Shown here in pieces: positions 6,478 through 13,460 of a stretch of DNA of 15,095 nt (the stretch's first letter is position 1; every line of letters starts with the position of its first letter). The notes beneath the pieces were generated by a model that worked only from the letters and a program-made list of their open reading frames with translations, ran no database searches and had not been told where the DNA came from. Position numbers and translations under genes: made by a program. The stretch spans positions 1-15,095 of the forward strand of contig DATAXP010000043.1 of the NCBI GenBank assembly GCA_036272935.1, in the 5' to 3' direction. This stretch comes from DATAXP01 sp036272935 (lineage in GTDB: Bacteria > Planctomycetota > Planctomycetia > Pirellulales > PNKZ01).

Positions 6478-6940
6478 TCGCTCGCTCGCGCTCGTCGACC
6501 AGGAGCTGCGCCGCGTGCTCGATGCGCTCGCCGCCGGACGGGGACGTTGGCCGCTGTTCCTTCACGGCGAGCCCGGCGCCGGCAAGACCTGCGCGACGCT
6601 GTCGTTGTGCGACGTTGTTGAAACTGCGGCCTATGCGACGCTCGAGGAAATCGTGAGCCGAACGCTCGCCAACGATGAAAGCCTGGTACGGCGGTTCTCG
6701 TCCAAGGCCCTGATCGTCGTCGACGAAATCGGCGCACGGCAGAAGATCGGCGACGCGCAGTATTCCGCGCTCAAGAACGTGCTCGACGTCCGCGAGCTGG
6801 CGCACAACCGCGTCGGAATCTACATCAGCAACGTCACGCCGACGCGGATCGCCGAGCTGTTCGACGATCGGATTGCGTCGCGGTTGCTTTGTGGAACGTG
6901 TTTCGAGTTGCTCGGTACCGATCGGAGGTTCTCGCGATGA
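6344..6940 (+). CDS. DnaC-like helicase loader ATPase
   Basis: The 198-aa protein has an AAA+ core: Walker A GEPGAGKT (75-82), Walker B LIVVDEIG (~123-130), a sensor-1-like ISNVTP (161-166) and an arginine-finger region DDRIASR (~174-180). This order is typical of DnaC/DnaI/IstB-type ATPases, which load DnaB onto DNA at the origin. The N-terminal ~45 residues are Ser/Pro-rich and low in structure, shorter than the usual helicase-binding domain. GAGGAAA upstream of ATG 6344 is a good ribosome site, but the gene starts inside the initiator gene in another frame, a 134-bp overlap. Its TGA overlaps the dnaB start by ATGA. The operon order initiator, loader, helicase supports the call over IstB, as there is no IS partner here. 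Confidence 0.85.
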   Translation: MASSNTTPAAIRPPESDNATGRTSRASAVALPMVPLNRRLLPACDRSLALVDQELRRVLDALAAGRGRWPLFLHGEPGAGKTCATLSLCDVVETAAYATLEEIVSRTLANDESLVRRFSSKALIVVDEIGARQKIGDAQYSALKNVLDVRELAHNRVGIYISNVTPTRIAELFDDRIASRLLCGTCFELLGTDRRFSR

Positions 6941-8283
6941 GCCGCGCCACTGACCCGGTGCTCGACCGCCCGCCGCCGCACAACGACGAGGCCGAGGCCA
7001 ACGTGCTCGGCTCGATGATTCTCTCGCCGGCCGCCTGCGATGACGTGGCACTCGTGCTACGTCCCGAAGATTTCTTCGGCCATGCGAACCAAACCATCTA
7101 TCGCTGCCTGCTCGGCTTGCACGCCGACGGTATTCGCGTTGATCGGTCGCTGCTAGTCGAGCGGCTGAAGCATGATGGCATGTTTGAAGCGATCGGCGGC
7201 TTGCGCTACCTCGCCGAAGTCGCCGAGGCGGTGCCGGTGGCTTCGAACGCCATGCACTACGCAGAGAAGGTCCGCAACGATGCGCGGCTGCGTCGGGTGA
7301 TTGAGGCGACTTCCGACACGCTGAGTCAAGCCCACTCAGGCGGCGATGCCGACGAGGTAATCGCTTCGGCCGAGCGACGGCTACATGACGTAGCCGAGCG
7401 GGAATCGAGCGTCGAGCTGGTATCGCTCGATGATGCCGTACTCGATGCGCTGGCGGCCATCGATGACCGGTCGGCCAATCCTGCGCGCGCCGGCCTGAGC
7501 ACCGGGTTCGCCGGCCTTGATGGCATGCTCGGCGGCTTCCGGCAAGGCGAGTTCAACGTACTGGCCGCGCGTCCCGGGATGGGCAAGACGGCCCTGGCAT
7601 TGAACATCGCCGACCGGATCGCGACCGCCGGCGGCGTCGTGCTGTTCGTCAGCCTGGAAATGTCGCGGCTCGAACTAAGCGAGCGCTGGCTATCAGCCCG
7701 ATCGTCTGTCAACGGAGAATCGATCCGCTCGGGCCGACTGACGGAGAATACTCGGCGCGCCATCGTCAGCGCAGCGGGCAGCGTGCCGCAAGGGCGGCTC
7801 TGGATCATTGACCCGCCGCGCGCTGGCCTGACCGAGATCGCTGCCAATGCCCGCCGGCTCGGCCGGCGGCATGGGCTGGCGCTGGTGGTGATCGACTACC
7901 TGCAATTGATCGAGCCCGACAACCCGCGCGATACGCGCGAGCAACAGGTATCGAAGATCGCACGCCGACTGAAGCAGCTTGCTCGGCAGCTCAAGGTGCC
8001 AGTGTTGTGCCTGGCCCAACTGAATCGCGAGGCCGAGAAGAGCAGCGGCTACGTGCCGCGGCTAAGCCACCTGCGTGAGTCGGGGGCCATCGAGCAGGAC
8101 GCCGATGTCGTGATGTTCGTACACCGGCCCGAGGTGTACGAGCCCGACGACCTGGACCTACGCGGCAAGGCTGAGCTGATCGTGGCCAAAGCCCGCAACG
8201 CGGCGACGGGCAAGCTTGACTTGCGTTGGGAGTCGTGGGCGACGCGGTTTTCAGAGTGGCCCGAACAGGGCGTGTTCACATGA
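6937..8283 (+). CDS. dnaB: Replicative DNA helicase DnaB
   Basis: A 448-aa protein of normal DnaB length (family ~450-470). The N-terminal domain (~10-115) begins PPPHNDEAEANVLGSMIL, a hallmark of DnaB. The RecA-like motor domain has Walker A ARPGMGKTA (211-219), the SLEM motif with E241, Walker B VVIDYLQL (317-324), LAQLNRE (359-365), LRESGAIEQDADVV (379-392) and KARNAATG (418-425) with the finger arginine. It unwinds DNA at the replication fork using ATP. Start 6937 is chosen because ATGA couples it to the loader; an upstream in-frame GTG-type start at 6889 would overlap the loader. All key residues are present, so it should be active and gives the element its own replication fork helicase. 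Confidence 0.95.
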   Translation: MSRATDPVLDRPPPHNDEAEANVLGSMILSPAACDDVALVLRPEDFFGHANQTIYRCLLGLHADGIRVDRSLLVERLKHDGMFEAIGGLRYLAEVAEAVPVASNAMHYAEKVRNDARLRRVIEATSDTLSQAHSGGDADEVIASAERRLHDVAERESSVELVSLDDAVLDALAAIDDRSANPARAGLSTGFAGLDGMLGGFRQGEFNVLAARPGMGKTALALNIADRIATAGGVVLFVSLEMSRLELSERWLSARSSVNGESIRSGRLTENTRRAIVSAAGSVPQGRLWIIDPPRAGLTEIAANARRLGRRHGLALVVIDYLQLIEPDNPRDTREQQVSKIARRLKQLARQLKVPVLCLAQLNREAEKSSGYVPRLSHLRESGAIEQDADVVMFVHRPEVYEPDDLDLRGKAELIVAKARNAATGKLDLRWESWATRFSEWPEQGVFT

Positions 8284-8846
8284 CGCAACAGCAAACGAAA
8301 CCGATAACGGTGGTGCTCGGCCCGCCAGGCAGCGGCAAGACCACGTTCGTCGCGAACAGCCGGTCACCCGGCGATGTCGTTTGGGACTTCGACGTGATGC
8401 TTGCCGCACTGACCGGCAGCTTATCGGGCCGAACCGGAGCCGATGGGTTCAACGGCTGCGACGTGCAGCAAACTGCACCAAGCGGCGGTTTCGGGCAGAT
8501 CGTCCCCGCCGTCGGGACCGGCAACGTAAAGCCCGTTGCGCAGCAGCAAGGCCATTTCGGGATGGCGAACCTCGTAAACGTCGCCGCTGGACATACGAAC
8601 CCGGAAGGGATCGAACGGCCTGCGGGACAACAACTCTTTCAGGACGGCGGCACTCATACCACAAGTGTACCACCGATCGCCGGCGATTTGCAAAACAAGC
8701 TGCGACGATGCCGACGTTGCGGATCGTGCGACACGATCGACGTGCCGATTCACGATGGCCAATCGCTCCGCCGCGACTGCGCGCGGTGCAATCGGTTCAT
8801 CGACTTCCCGCTTTGGTACGGCGTGCCGCGGCCTTCGGCGACCTGA
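8280..8846 (+). CDS. P-loop/zinc-ribbon ORF split by an antisense gene (chimeric)
   Basis: The 188-aa frame overlaps dnaB by ATGA. Residues 1-47 are a P-loop start: VVLGPPGSGKTTFV (11-24), then VVWDFDVMLAALTG, like small AAA_33-type NTPases. Residues ~48-136 have no such fold and are the antisense of the gene at 8421-8657 and its promoter. Residues ~141-188 form a zinc ribbon (C144, C147, C167, C170: CRRCGSC...DCARC) ending FIDFPLWYG. The P-loop lacks any visible Walker B or sensor, so ATPase activity is doubtful. The simplest view is that a gene cassette landed inside a P-loop gene without closing the frame. Alternatively the ribbon is translated separately from an in-frame TTG at 8688. Confidence 0.5.
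   Translation: MTQQQTKPITVVLGPPGSGKTTFVANSRSPGDVVWDFDVMLAALTGSLSGRTGADGFNGCDVQQTAPSGGFGQIVPAVGTGNVKPVAQQQGHFGMANLVNVAAGHTNPEGIERPAGQQLFQDGGTHTTSVPPIAGDLQNKLRRCRRCGSCDTIDVPIHDGQSLRRDCARCNRFIDFPLWYGVPRPSAT
8421..8657 (-). CDS. Small conserved protein, antisense in replication operon
   Basis: The 78-aa product begins MSAAVLKELLSRRPFDPF and continues with RVRMSSGDVYEVRHPEMALL and GLYVAG, ending in SLLHVAAVEPI. I recognise this pattern as a small protein family common in planctomycete genomes, often as several paralogs, without a known function; that is memory, not a search. The sequence suggests a small beta-rich fold with the conserved SGDVYEVRHPE core. It is the only minus-strand gene inside the element and lies within the P-loop ORF, with its own promoter upstream and no ribosome site, suggesting a leaderless mRNA. 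Confidence 0.75.
   Translation of the reverse strand: MSAAVLKELLSRRPFDPFRVRMSSGDVYEVRHPEMALLLRNGLYVAGPDGGDDLPETAAWCSLLHVAAVEPIGSGSAR
8664..8693 (-). promoter_or_regulatory. Promoter and palindromic operator for the antisense gene
   Basis: On the minus strand TTGCAA (8693-8688) and TACACT (8669-8664) are 18 bp apart. The predicted start falls at about 8657, the A of the ATG, giving a leaderless transcript. A perfect 12-bp palindrome, ATCGCCGGCGAT (8676-8687), fills most of the spacer and is a plausible repressor site. Confidence 0.5.
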
Positions 8847-8853
8847 GGCTTCC

Positions 8854-9036
8854 ATGATTCGATCACCTGCGCGCCGCGAGCCGACCTGGCTGCTCGTACT
8901 GCCGGAGCGATGCGAAGTCTGCGGCGAGCCGCTGCCTGTGGCGATGATTGCCGAGCGCTGGTCGGCGCTGCCCGAAGCGCTCAAGGCCGGCATCGCTGCA
9001 ATGGTCGGGGCCGCTGGCCAAGGGGGCCAGCCATGA
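8854..9036 (+). CDS. Small hypothetical protein with a CxxC
   Basis: This 60-aa frame starts MIRSPARREPTWLLVLPERC and has one knuckle, CEVCG, in its first half followed by an amphipathic helix (ALPEALKAGIAAMVG). GAGG lies 6 bp before the ATG, and the stop overlaps the next ATG by ATGA. The single CxxC could bind zinc only with a partner. No family recognised; the tight coupling suggests a real member of the replication operon. Confidence 0.5.
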   Translation: MIRSPARREPTWLLVLPERCEVCGEPLPVAMIAERWSALPEALKAGIAAMVGAAGQGGQP

Positions 9037-9215
9037 TTGCTCCCGCCGATCCCCTGTACGACGCCCGCGTCGCCCTGGAATCGCTTGCCGAGGCGCTCGA
9101 CGCCTTGCAAGCCGTAGTCACTGACCAGGGGGACGCAGAGGCCCTGAGCGACGCCCAAGAGTACGCGCTGCTGGTTGCTCTCTGCCTCGACGACGTGACC
9201 TGTGGCACGCGATAA
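9033..9215 (+). CDS. Small acidic hypothetical protein
   Basis: A 60-aa, strongly acidic, mostly helical protein: MIAPADPLYDARVALESLAE, then ALDALQAVV and EYALLVALCLDD. It overlaps the previous gene by ATGA and has a G-rich site upstream (AAGGGGGCC). It is the last gene of the replication operon and ends 8 bp before the 73-bp direct repeat. No family recognised. An acidic helical protein of this size could be a protein-binding modulator, but nothing in the sequence proves that. Confidence 0.5.
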   Translation: MIAPADPLYDARVALESLAEALDALQAVVTDQGDAEALSDAQEYALLVALCLDDVTCGTR

Positions 9216-9223
9216 GGCAGGCC

Positions 9224-9296
9224 ACCCCCAGGGAGGTCAAACTCTTGAAATCGTGTCTTGCCTTAGACTACCCGCCCACGTCGCGTGAATTTTCGC
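9224..9296 (+). repeat. 73-bp direct repeat, left copy
   Basis: Positions 9224-9296 are identical to 14312-14384; similarity weakens just past it (ATAACTGG versus GAAATTGG). It starts ACCCCCAGGGAGGTCAA and ends GTGAATTTTCGC. It lies between the replication operon and the excisionase-like gene at 9373. It may be a shared control region or recombination site. Confidence 0.95.
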
Positions 9297-9326
9297 ATAA
9301 CTGGATAGTTTTTTTTCGGGCTAAGT

Positions 9327-9344
9327 GTTCACCCGCGTTCACCC
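9327..9344 (+). promoter_or_regulatory. GTTCACCC repeats one helical turn apart
   Basis: GTTCACCC occurs at 9327-9334 and 9337-9344, a 10-bp period that puts both copies on the same face of the DNA. They lie 29 bp before the excisionase-like ATG, downstream of a T8 run. A regulator site for the right-arm genes is plausible; the promoter itself is not clear. Confidence 0.45.
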
Positions 9345-9372
9345 AAAATTCGCTTGTTGCATAGATAGACGC

Positions 9373-9576
9373 ATGAGCACAAAACGCGAGCCACTTTTGA
9401 GCGTTTCCGAAGTTGCAGACGAATTTGGCGTTTCGATTCGCACCGTCCGGACGATGATCGCGGCCGGCGAACTGCCGACGGTGCGCGTCCGTCATGCGGT
9501 ACGTTTCCGCCAGGCGGACATTCGAGCGTTCATTGATCGCATCGGCGACCCGCAGGGACCGCGTTCCCGTCGATAG
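9373..9576 (+). CDS. Excisionase-like HTH protein
   Basis: The 67-aa protein is almost only an HTH_17 domain: LLSVSEVADEFGVSIRTVRT, MIAAGELPTVRVRHAVRFRQADIRAFIDRIG. The helix-turn-helix, the PTVRVRHAVRF wing and the terminal helix match the excisionase/MerR-like pattern very well. Start 9373 begins right before the domain; an in-frame upstream GTG (9325) would add a segment translating the regulatory repeats. It is the first gene of the right arm, so it could be the recombination directionality factor for the second recombinase or for the whole element. Confidence 0.75.
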   Translation: MSTKREPLLSVSEVADEFGVSIRTVRTMIAAGELPTVRVRHAVRFRQADIRAFIDRIGDPQGPRSRR

Positions 9577-9657
9577 CCTTTCGCGTCGCCATCCGCGCAG
9601 CCGGCCGCGGGCGACGACGACAAAATCACCGGCGATGAAAGAAGATTCGTGTTCCAA

Positions 9658-10224
9658 ATGAAGAAAGAAACCGCAGTCGTAAGCCTGATGGCCGATCTCA
9701 ACTACGCGACCGCGTGGAACAAGTTTCAAGACCTGAAGCGGCAATCGGACGAACTGCGTAAGCGGATCGACGTGCTCCGCGGACAACGCGATGTTAAGCG
9801 CTGCAGCCTCGACGACGCTGCTGGCGAGCTGTTGAAGTCGGGGAAGTTCCCCACCGCCCCAGGCGCGATGACCGCCGAAATTCAGACCGCCAACGAACAG
9901 TTGGCCGTCGTGAATCGCGCCGTCGAGTTCGCCGAGCAAGAGGCCGATCGGCTGCGGATTGAAGCCAGCAAGAAATTTTGCCGAGCCATTCGCCCGAAGT
10001 ACGTCGCCAACGTCGAGCGGATGAAAGCCGCGGTGTTCGAGCTGGCCGCAGCAAGTGCCGCTGAGCGCGAGATTCGCGAGACACTCGCCGATGGCGGCAT
10101 TAGCTTCACCGGTGACTTGCCACCGGTGAATTTCCTGAGCGGGCAACTCGACTTGAAGGAACATGACTCGGCCGTCGGCTACTGGCTCCGTGAGCTGGCC
10201 GAGCATTACCCCGAAGTGAAGTAG
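9658..10224 (+). CDS. Coiled-coil phage-type hypothetical protein
   Basis: The 188-aa protein starts MKKETAVVSLMADLNYATAW and has long charged helices, KFQDLKRQSDELRKRIDVLR and FAEQEADRLRIEASKKF, with heptad-like spacing, then AERIRETLAD-like helix and a C-terminal tail. No catalytic motif is visible. Such proteins occur just upstream of head genes in phages, sometimes as small terminase-associated or scaffold-like proteins, but the sequence does not show which. ATG 9658 is chosen; an in-frame GTG at 9649 sits closer to GAAAGAAGA and is an equal alternative. The next gene, the prohead protease, starts 14 bp downstream. Confidence 0.55.
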   Translation: MKKETAVVSLMADLNYATAWNKFQDLKRQSDELRKRIDVLRGQRDVKRCSLDDAAGELLKSGKFPTAPGAMTAEIQTANEQLAVVNRAVEFAEQEADRLRIEASKKFCRAIRPKYVANVERMKAAVFELAAASAAEREIRETLADGGISFTGDLPPVNFLSGQLDLKEHDSAVGYWLRELAEHYPEVK

Positions 10225-10238
10225 CCGAACGCACTGCC

Positions 10239-11090
10239 ATGAATATTCAACGAGCTTACGTCGAACGGGCCACGGTCTTCTACGGGCGGAATACTAACCG
10301 CTCGCTTCGCCGTCCGCCGCCGTCCGCTCCCGAGGCGGTTCAGAAGAGGTTCCGCGAGCTGCTCCGCGCTGAAGGCGTCACTGGTGCCGAGCAACCGTTG
10401 AAGGGGCGACTGTCGCGACGCAAGTACATCGAACGCCGTGACGCTTCGCCTGGTGCCTCACCGGCGGCCGCGCTCGACTTGTCGCCGTACGTGTTGAGCG
10501 GAACGGCCATCGTGTACGACTCGCTGAGCGAAGATATGGGCGGCTGGCGTGAACGCATCATGCCCGGCGCGTTCGCCGAAGCGATCCGCAATCGAACGTC
10601 CGACACGCTGGCGGTTATCGAGCACGACATCGGCAAGCTGCTCGGCCGTGCCTCAGTCGGTACGCTGAAGCTGAGCGATCTGCCTGACGGCCTGCACGTG
10701 ACGGTAGACTTGCCGTCGACGACCGTTGCCAGTGATCTGTTTACCTTGGTTCGGCGCGGCGACCTTTCGCAGATGTCGTTTGCCTTCTACGGCTGTGAGG
10801 ACGCCTGGACGGTTGAGGACGGTGTCGACGTTCGCAATGTCTTGTCTGTGCGGTTCCTTGATGACGTGTCGGTCGTTGCCAGTCCCGCCTACCAGGCCAC
10901 GCGCTGCGAGGTCACCACGCGCGGCGCCAACGCAATGAGCCTTACCAGGCGGCGACTCGACGCCATTGAGAGGGAGCGATTTCACGCCGGCTATCGTCGG
11001 TTGCGTCGCGCGGAGGTGCTGGCGGACGCGCAGCCGCGTCAAGGTAGTCGCCCGGCCGGCGCGGGGGCCGCCACGTCGCCGAAGCGGTAA
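10239..11090 (+). CDS. HK97-family prohead protease
   Basis: The 283-aa protein has an ~83-aa basic N-terminal extension and then the U35 prohead protease domain (~84-225): YVLSGTAIVYD, GGWRERIMPGAFAEAI, VIEHDIGKLLGRASVGTLKL with likely catalytic H129, RRGDLSQMSFAFYG with likely catalytic S180, and VRFLDDVSVVASPAYQAT. These proteases cleave capsid protein during head assembly. Family members are usually ~150-250 aa, so the ~60-residue basic C-terminal tail and N-terminal extension are extra. In normal phages it lies between portal and major capsid genes; neither is here, and downstream genes are unrelated. It may act on a helper phage capsid. It is not fused to a capsid protein. Confidence 0.88.
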   Translation: MNIQRAYVERATVFYGRNTNRSLRRPPPSAPEAVQKRFRELLRAEGVTGAEQPLKGRLSRRKYIERRDASPGASPAAALDLSPYVLSGTAIVYDSLSEDMGGWRERIMPGAFAEAIRNRTSDTLAVIEHDIGKLLGRASVGTLKLSDLPDGLHVTVDLPSTTVASDLFTLVRRGDLSQMSFAFYGCEDAWTVEDGVDVRNVLSVRFLDDVSVVASPAYQATRCEVTTRGANAMSLTRRRLDAIERERFHAGYRRLRRAEVLADAQPRQGSRPAGAGAATSPKR

Positions 11091-11233
11091 CGACCAACGC
11101 GAAGCCTGGCGTTCCCGTCAGCGGTGATCGATCGCCCGCGACGACGCTACCTCTCTAGCGGTCCGGAATTTGGCACGTCGCGCATAGGTACTACCGAGGC
11201 CATCATGGCCGCACGAGTGCCGAGGGAGCGGGC

Positions 11234-11761
11234 ATGTATCTCGCCAAGGAAGCGGTGGCGGCTGTCCTGATCGATTACGCGGCGGCAGCGAACGGATCAG
11301 CAGCGTGGCAGCGGGCACGCGACGAGCTGGTCCGTATGGCGTACGAAATCAGCCATCGAAGTCTGCCGCGGCTGATCGCGCCGGGCTTGCCAGCGACGAT
11401 CGACGCTGACGACTTGATTCAAGCCGGCGTGCTGCGCGTGCTGGCCGTTGGCCATCGCTACGATCCGATGCGCAAGAACGCCAACGCTTTCGGCTGGCTC
11501 ACAACCGTCATCCGTATGGAATGGCTCGGGATGATCCGCAAGGAATCCAAGCTGCGGGATCGCTTCGAGCGTTACGTCAACGCCAGGGCGTCGGAAAGCG
11601 GCCTAGACACCTGGCACGATGGCCCGTCGCAGCTCGAGCAGGATGAGGATGCCGAGGATGCGGCGTGCCTCAAGAAGTGGCTCGACGGCACGCACGTCGA
11701 GGCCGACGAAGGTGCAACCGTCGCGCTCGAGCTGGAAGGCGTCGCGCTGGCCGCAGCGTAG
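11234..11761 (+). CDS. Phage-type sigma-70 family protein (region 2 only)
   Basis: The 175-aa protein has a sigma region-2-like segment at ~30-110: LVRMAYEISHRSLPRL, DADDLIQAGVLRVL, YDPMRKNANAFGWLTTVIRM and IRKESKLRDRF, which match the region 2.1-2.4 pattern of small phage and ECF sigma factors, including T4 gp55-like late sigma factors. No clear region 4 follows; the C-terminal part (~120-175) is acidic and alanine-rich. Such proteins redirect RNA polymerase to late promoters. GAGGGAG 8 bp before ATG 11234 is a strong ribosome site. It follows the protease after a 143-bp gap with no clear sigma-70 promoter. Confidence 0.7.
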   Translation: MYLAKEAVAAVLIDYAAAANGSAAWQRARDELVRMAYEISHRSLPRLIAPGLPATIDADDLIQAGVLRVLAVGHRYDPMRKNANAFGWLTTVIRMEWLGMIRKESKLRDRFERYVNARASESGLDTWHDGPSQLEQDEDAEDAACLKKWLDGTHVEADEGATVALELEGVALAAA

Positions 11762-11774
11762 GCCGCCGGCAACC

Positions 11775-11957
11775 ATGAGCATCATCGAACGGCTGAGAGC
11801 CGCATGCCGCGTGCTGCTGAATGGCGAGCGCGAAGTGCAATCATGGAAAACCGCCGGCCGCTTGGCCGAACGTGCGCGGCTGCGTGAGGCAGCCGGCCAG
11901 TTTCGCCCAAGCTGGTTCGAGGAACCGCAGCAGTCACCGCCGAGCGAGATTTCTTGA
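11775..11957 (+). CDS. Small basic hypothetical protein
   Basis: A 60-aa frame, MSIIERLRAACRVLLNGERE, then a basic helix (WKTAGRLAERARLREAAGQF) and a Pro/Gln tail. It starts 13 bp after the sigma-like gene. No clear ribosome site stands out. It is probably co-transcribed with the sigma gene and could be a partner, such as a co-activator or anti-sigma, but that is only positional. No family recognised. Confidence 0.45.
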   Translation: MSIIERLRAACRVLLNGEREVQSWKTAGRLAERARLREAAGQFRPSWFEEPQQSPPSEIS

Positions 11958-11982
11958 CACCGCTCGGTCGTTTCGGCAGACT
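11954..11982 (+). promoter_or_regulatory. Candidate promoter before the structured RNA and second recombinase
   Basis: A perfect TTGACA (11954-11959) overlaps the stop of the preceding gene. At 17 bp the hexamer is CAGACT (3 of 6 matches), and at 19 bp GACTAT (3 of 6). The -10 is weak, so this may need an activator or not be a promoter at all. Confidence 0.35.
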
Positions 11983-12065
11983 ATGGGCGTGCTGGCTCGG
12001 CCTGGAAACCGCGGCGGCACAGAGTGACATCCTCTTGCCGTAGATTTTCTTCGATGTACCGAAAC

Positions 12066-12151
12066 GCCGTAACCCCGGCTTACTGTGCGGTCCTGCCGCA
12101 GGGCACTCTACGGGTGCCTTTCCAGCGGTAGGCCGGGGCTACGGCTTTTTT
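12066..12151 (+). ncRNA. Three-way-junction RNA with terminator T-run
   Basis: An outer stem of 18 positions (12066-12083 with 12128-12145; one mismatch and one GU) encloses two hairpins: TGCGG/CCGCA at 12086-12100 with loop TCCTG, and GGCAC/GTGCC at 12102-12118. Six T residues follow (12146-12151). It can act as an intrinsic terminator for the sigma-gene transcript, but the internal hairpins are more than a terminator needs, so a small RNA or an attenuator for the downstream recombinase is plausible. No known RNA family was recognised. Confidence 0.65.
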
Positions 12152-12153
12152 GT

Positions 12154-12175
12154 TGCGCGGGCACTCTGCCGCGCA
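12154..12175 (+). promoter_or_regulatory. Hairpin next to the ribosome site of the second recombinase
   Basis: TGCGCGG (12154-12160) pairs with CCGCGCA (12169-12175) across an 8-nt loop. GGAAAGG (12177-12183), the ribosome site for ATG 12195, follows at once. GGGCACTCT (12159-12167) repeats a string from the preceding RNA element (12101-12109), so the two could compete in folding. Confidence 0.4.
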
Positions 12176-12194
12176 CGGAAAGGTCTGATTGCGC

Positions 12195-13460
12195 ATGAGC
12201 TCGCAACCATCAGACGCCTTGCCAGTGAGGCTTGCCGATTTCTTCAAGAATACCTACATGCTTGAACACGTCATTGTGGCCAGCAGCGCGCAGGCGATTC
12301 GCCTGACGCTTGGCGATTTTGGCCGCCACCTTGGCCATGAGCCGACGGCCGAGGATTTAGCCGACGAGACGCTGAATCGCTACCTCGTCTCGCTCGAGGA
12401 CCGGCAATTGTCCGCTTGGACGATCCGCGGCCACCGTCAACGGATCATCGCGCTTTGGAATGCGGCCTGGATGCAAGAACCCCCGCTTGTCTGCGCGGCG
12501 CCGCGCCGTGTCCGTAGGATCAAGCGGCCGAACCGACTGCCCGAGGCGTGGTCTGTTGAGCAGATCACATCGCTGGCCGAGGCGTCGGGTAAATTCGGCG
12601 GTCGTTTCCAGCGAAGCCGAATCAGCCGGCCGGCGTTCTGGCGTGCATTTGTGCTCGTCGCTTGGGAAAGTGGTCTGCGGCTGGGCGACTTGCTGGCGCT
12701 GAAGTTCAGCGACATTCGCGCCGATGGCGTGGTTGTCGTCACGCAAGGTAAGAGCGGCCTGCCGGTTCGCTTTCAGGTTCGCAGGGATACCGTTCAGGCT
12801 ATTGAGGCGATACGCGACAAGAGGCGTGCCTGCATCTTTGGCGGCGTGATTGGCCGCGACGCGATCTATCGGCAGTTCCGGGCGTTGGTCGCCGCGGCTG
12901 GCCTGGATCGCGGCACAACGCGGTGGCTGCGGCGATCTAGCGGAACGCATGTCGAAACCTTGGCGCCGGGGCTCGGACATCTGCACCTCGGCAACGGCCG
13001 GGATGTGTTCGAGAAACACTATCGCGACCCAAGATTGGTCGATTACCAGGTACCGATGCCGCCGACGTTGGGCGTTGTCGCATTGCCCCAAGGCAGCAAC
13101 GAGAACATGCGCCGGCCGCTTGCTCCGATGGTCAACGAATACCTGCACGAGCATTTGCCGACAGTCTCGAAAAGCCACGATTACCTGACGCGGGCAGAGT
13201 CTCGGCTCAAAAGGATTCTGGAGGCATGCGCCGCGAAGACTCCAGCCGATTTGAACACGGCGAGAGCAATGCGCTACATCGACACTCGGCAGGTTCGCCC
13301 TGACGTTCGGGCAGCAATGGCGGGGATGCTTTTGCGATTCGCCGAATGGCTCTTGGACACGCAGGGGTGCACAGCGCTCGGTGAGATGATCGCGGAACTG
13401 CGGCCGCACGCCGTCGACGCCGGACAGACAAAGCGCTGGCGAAAAACTGGTGACGCATGA
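12195..13460 (+). CDS. Second tyrosine recombinase with C-terminal extension
   Basis: The 421-aa protein has a SAM-like core-binding domain (~10-100) and a catalytic domain (~115-285) with R162 in SGLRLGD, K186 in TQGKSG, R246 in RWLRRSSGTHV, LGH (260-262) and KHYRD with nucleophile Y276. The first H of HxxR is R243. After ~290 an extra ~130-aa helical region resembles a second core-binding-like domain (YLHEHLPTVSKSHDYLTRAESR). Unlike the HNH-integrase, box I is intact. ATG 12195 is chosen from GGAAAGG at 11 bp; a TTG two codons upstream is possible. It lies inside the segment bracketed by the 73-bp repeats. It may resolve or move that segment, or serve in excision. It overlaps the next gene by ATGA. 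Confidence 0.85.
   Translation: MSSQPSDALPVRLADFFKNTYMLEHVIVASSAQAIRLTLGDFGRHLGHEPTAEDLADETLNRYLVSLEDRQLSAWTIRGHRQRIIALWNAAWMQEPPLVCAAPRRVRRIKRPNRLPEAWSVEQITSLAEASGKFGGRFQRSRISRPAFWRAFVLVAWESGLRLGDLLALKFSDIRADGVVVVTQGKSGLPVRFQVRRDTVQAIEAIRDKRRACIFGGVIGRDAIYRQFRALVAAAGLDRGTTRWLRRSSGTHVETLAPGLGHLHLGNGRDVFEKHYRDPRLVDYQVPMPPTLGVVALPQGSNENMRRPLAPMVNEYLHEHLPTVSKSHDYLTRAESRLKRILEACAAKTPADLNTARAMRYIDTRQVRPDVRAAMAGMLLRFAEWLLDTQGCTALGEMIAELRPHAVDAGQTKRWRKTGDA

Noticed and set aside
8658..9158. N-terminal extension of the antisense 78-aa gene
   Set aside because: The frame is open upstream to 9158 but is antisense to two coupled genes, has no domain, and would run through the promoter at 8664-8693.
9268..10206. 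312-aa minus-strand frame
   Set aside because: Antisense of the coiled-coil and excisionase-like genes; no recognisable domain, and the plus-strand genes have proper starts.
12357..13409. 350-aa minus-strand frame
   Set aside because: Complete antisense shadow of the second tyrosine recombinase; composition is Arg/Gln/Pro-rich with no motif, while the plus frame has all recombinase residues.
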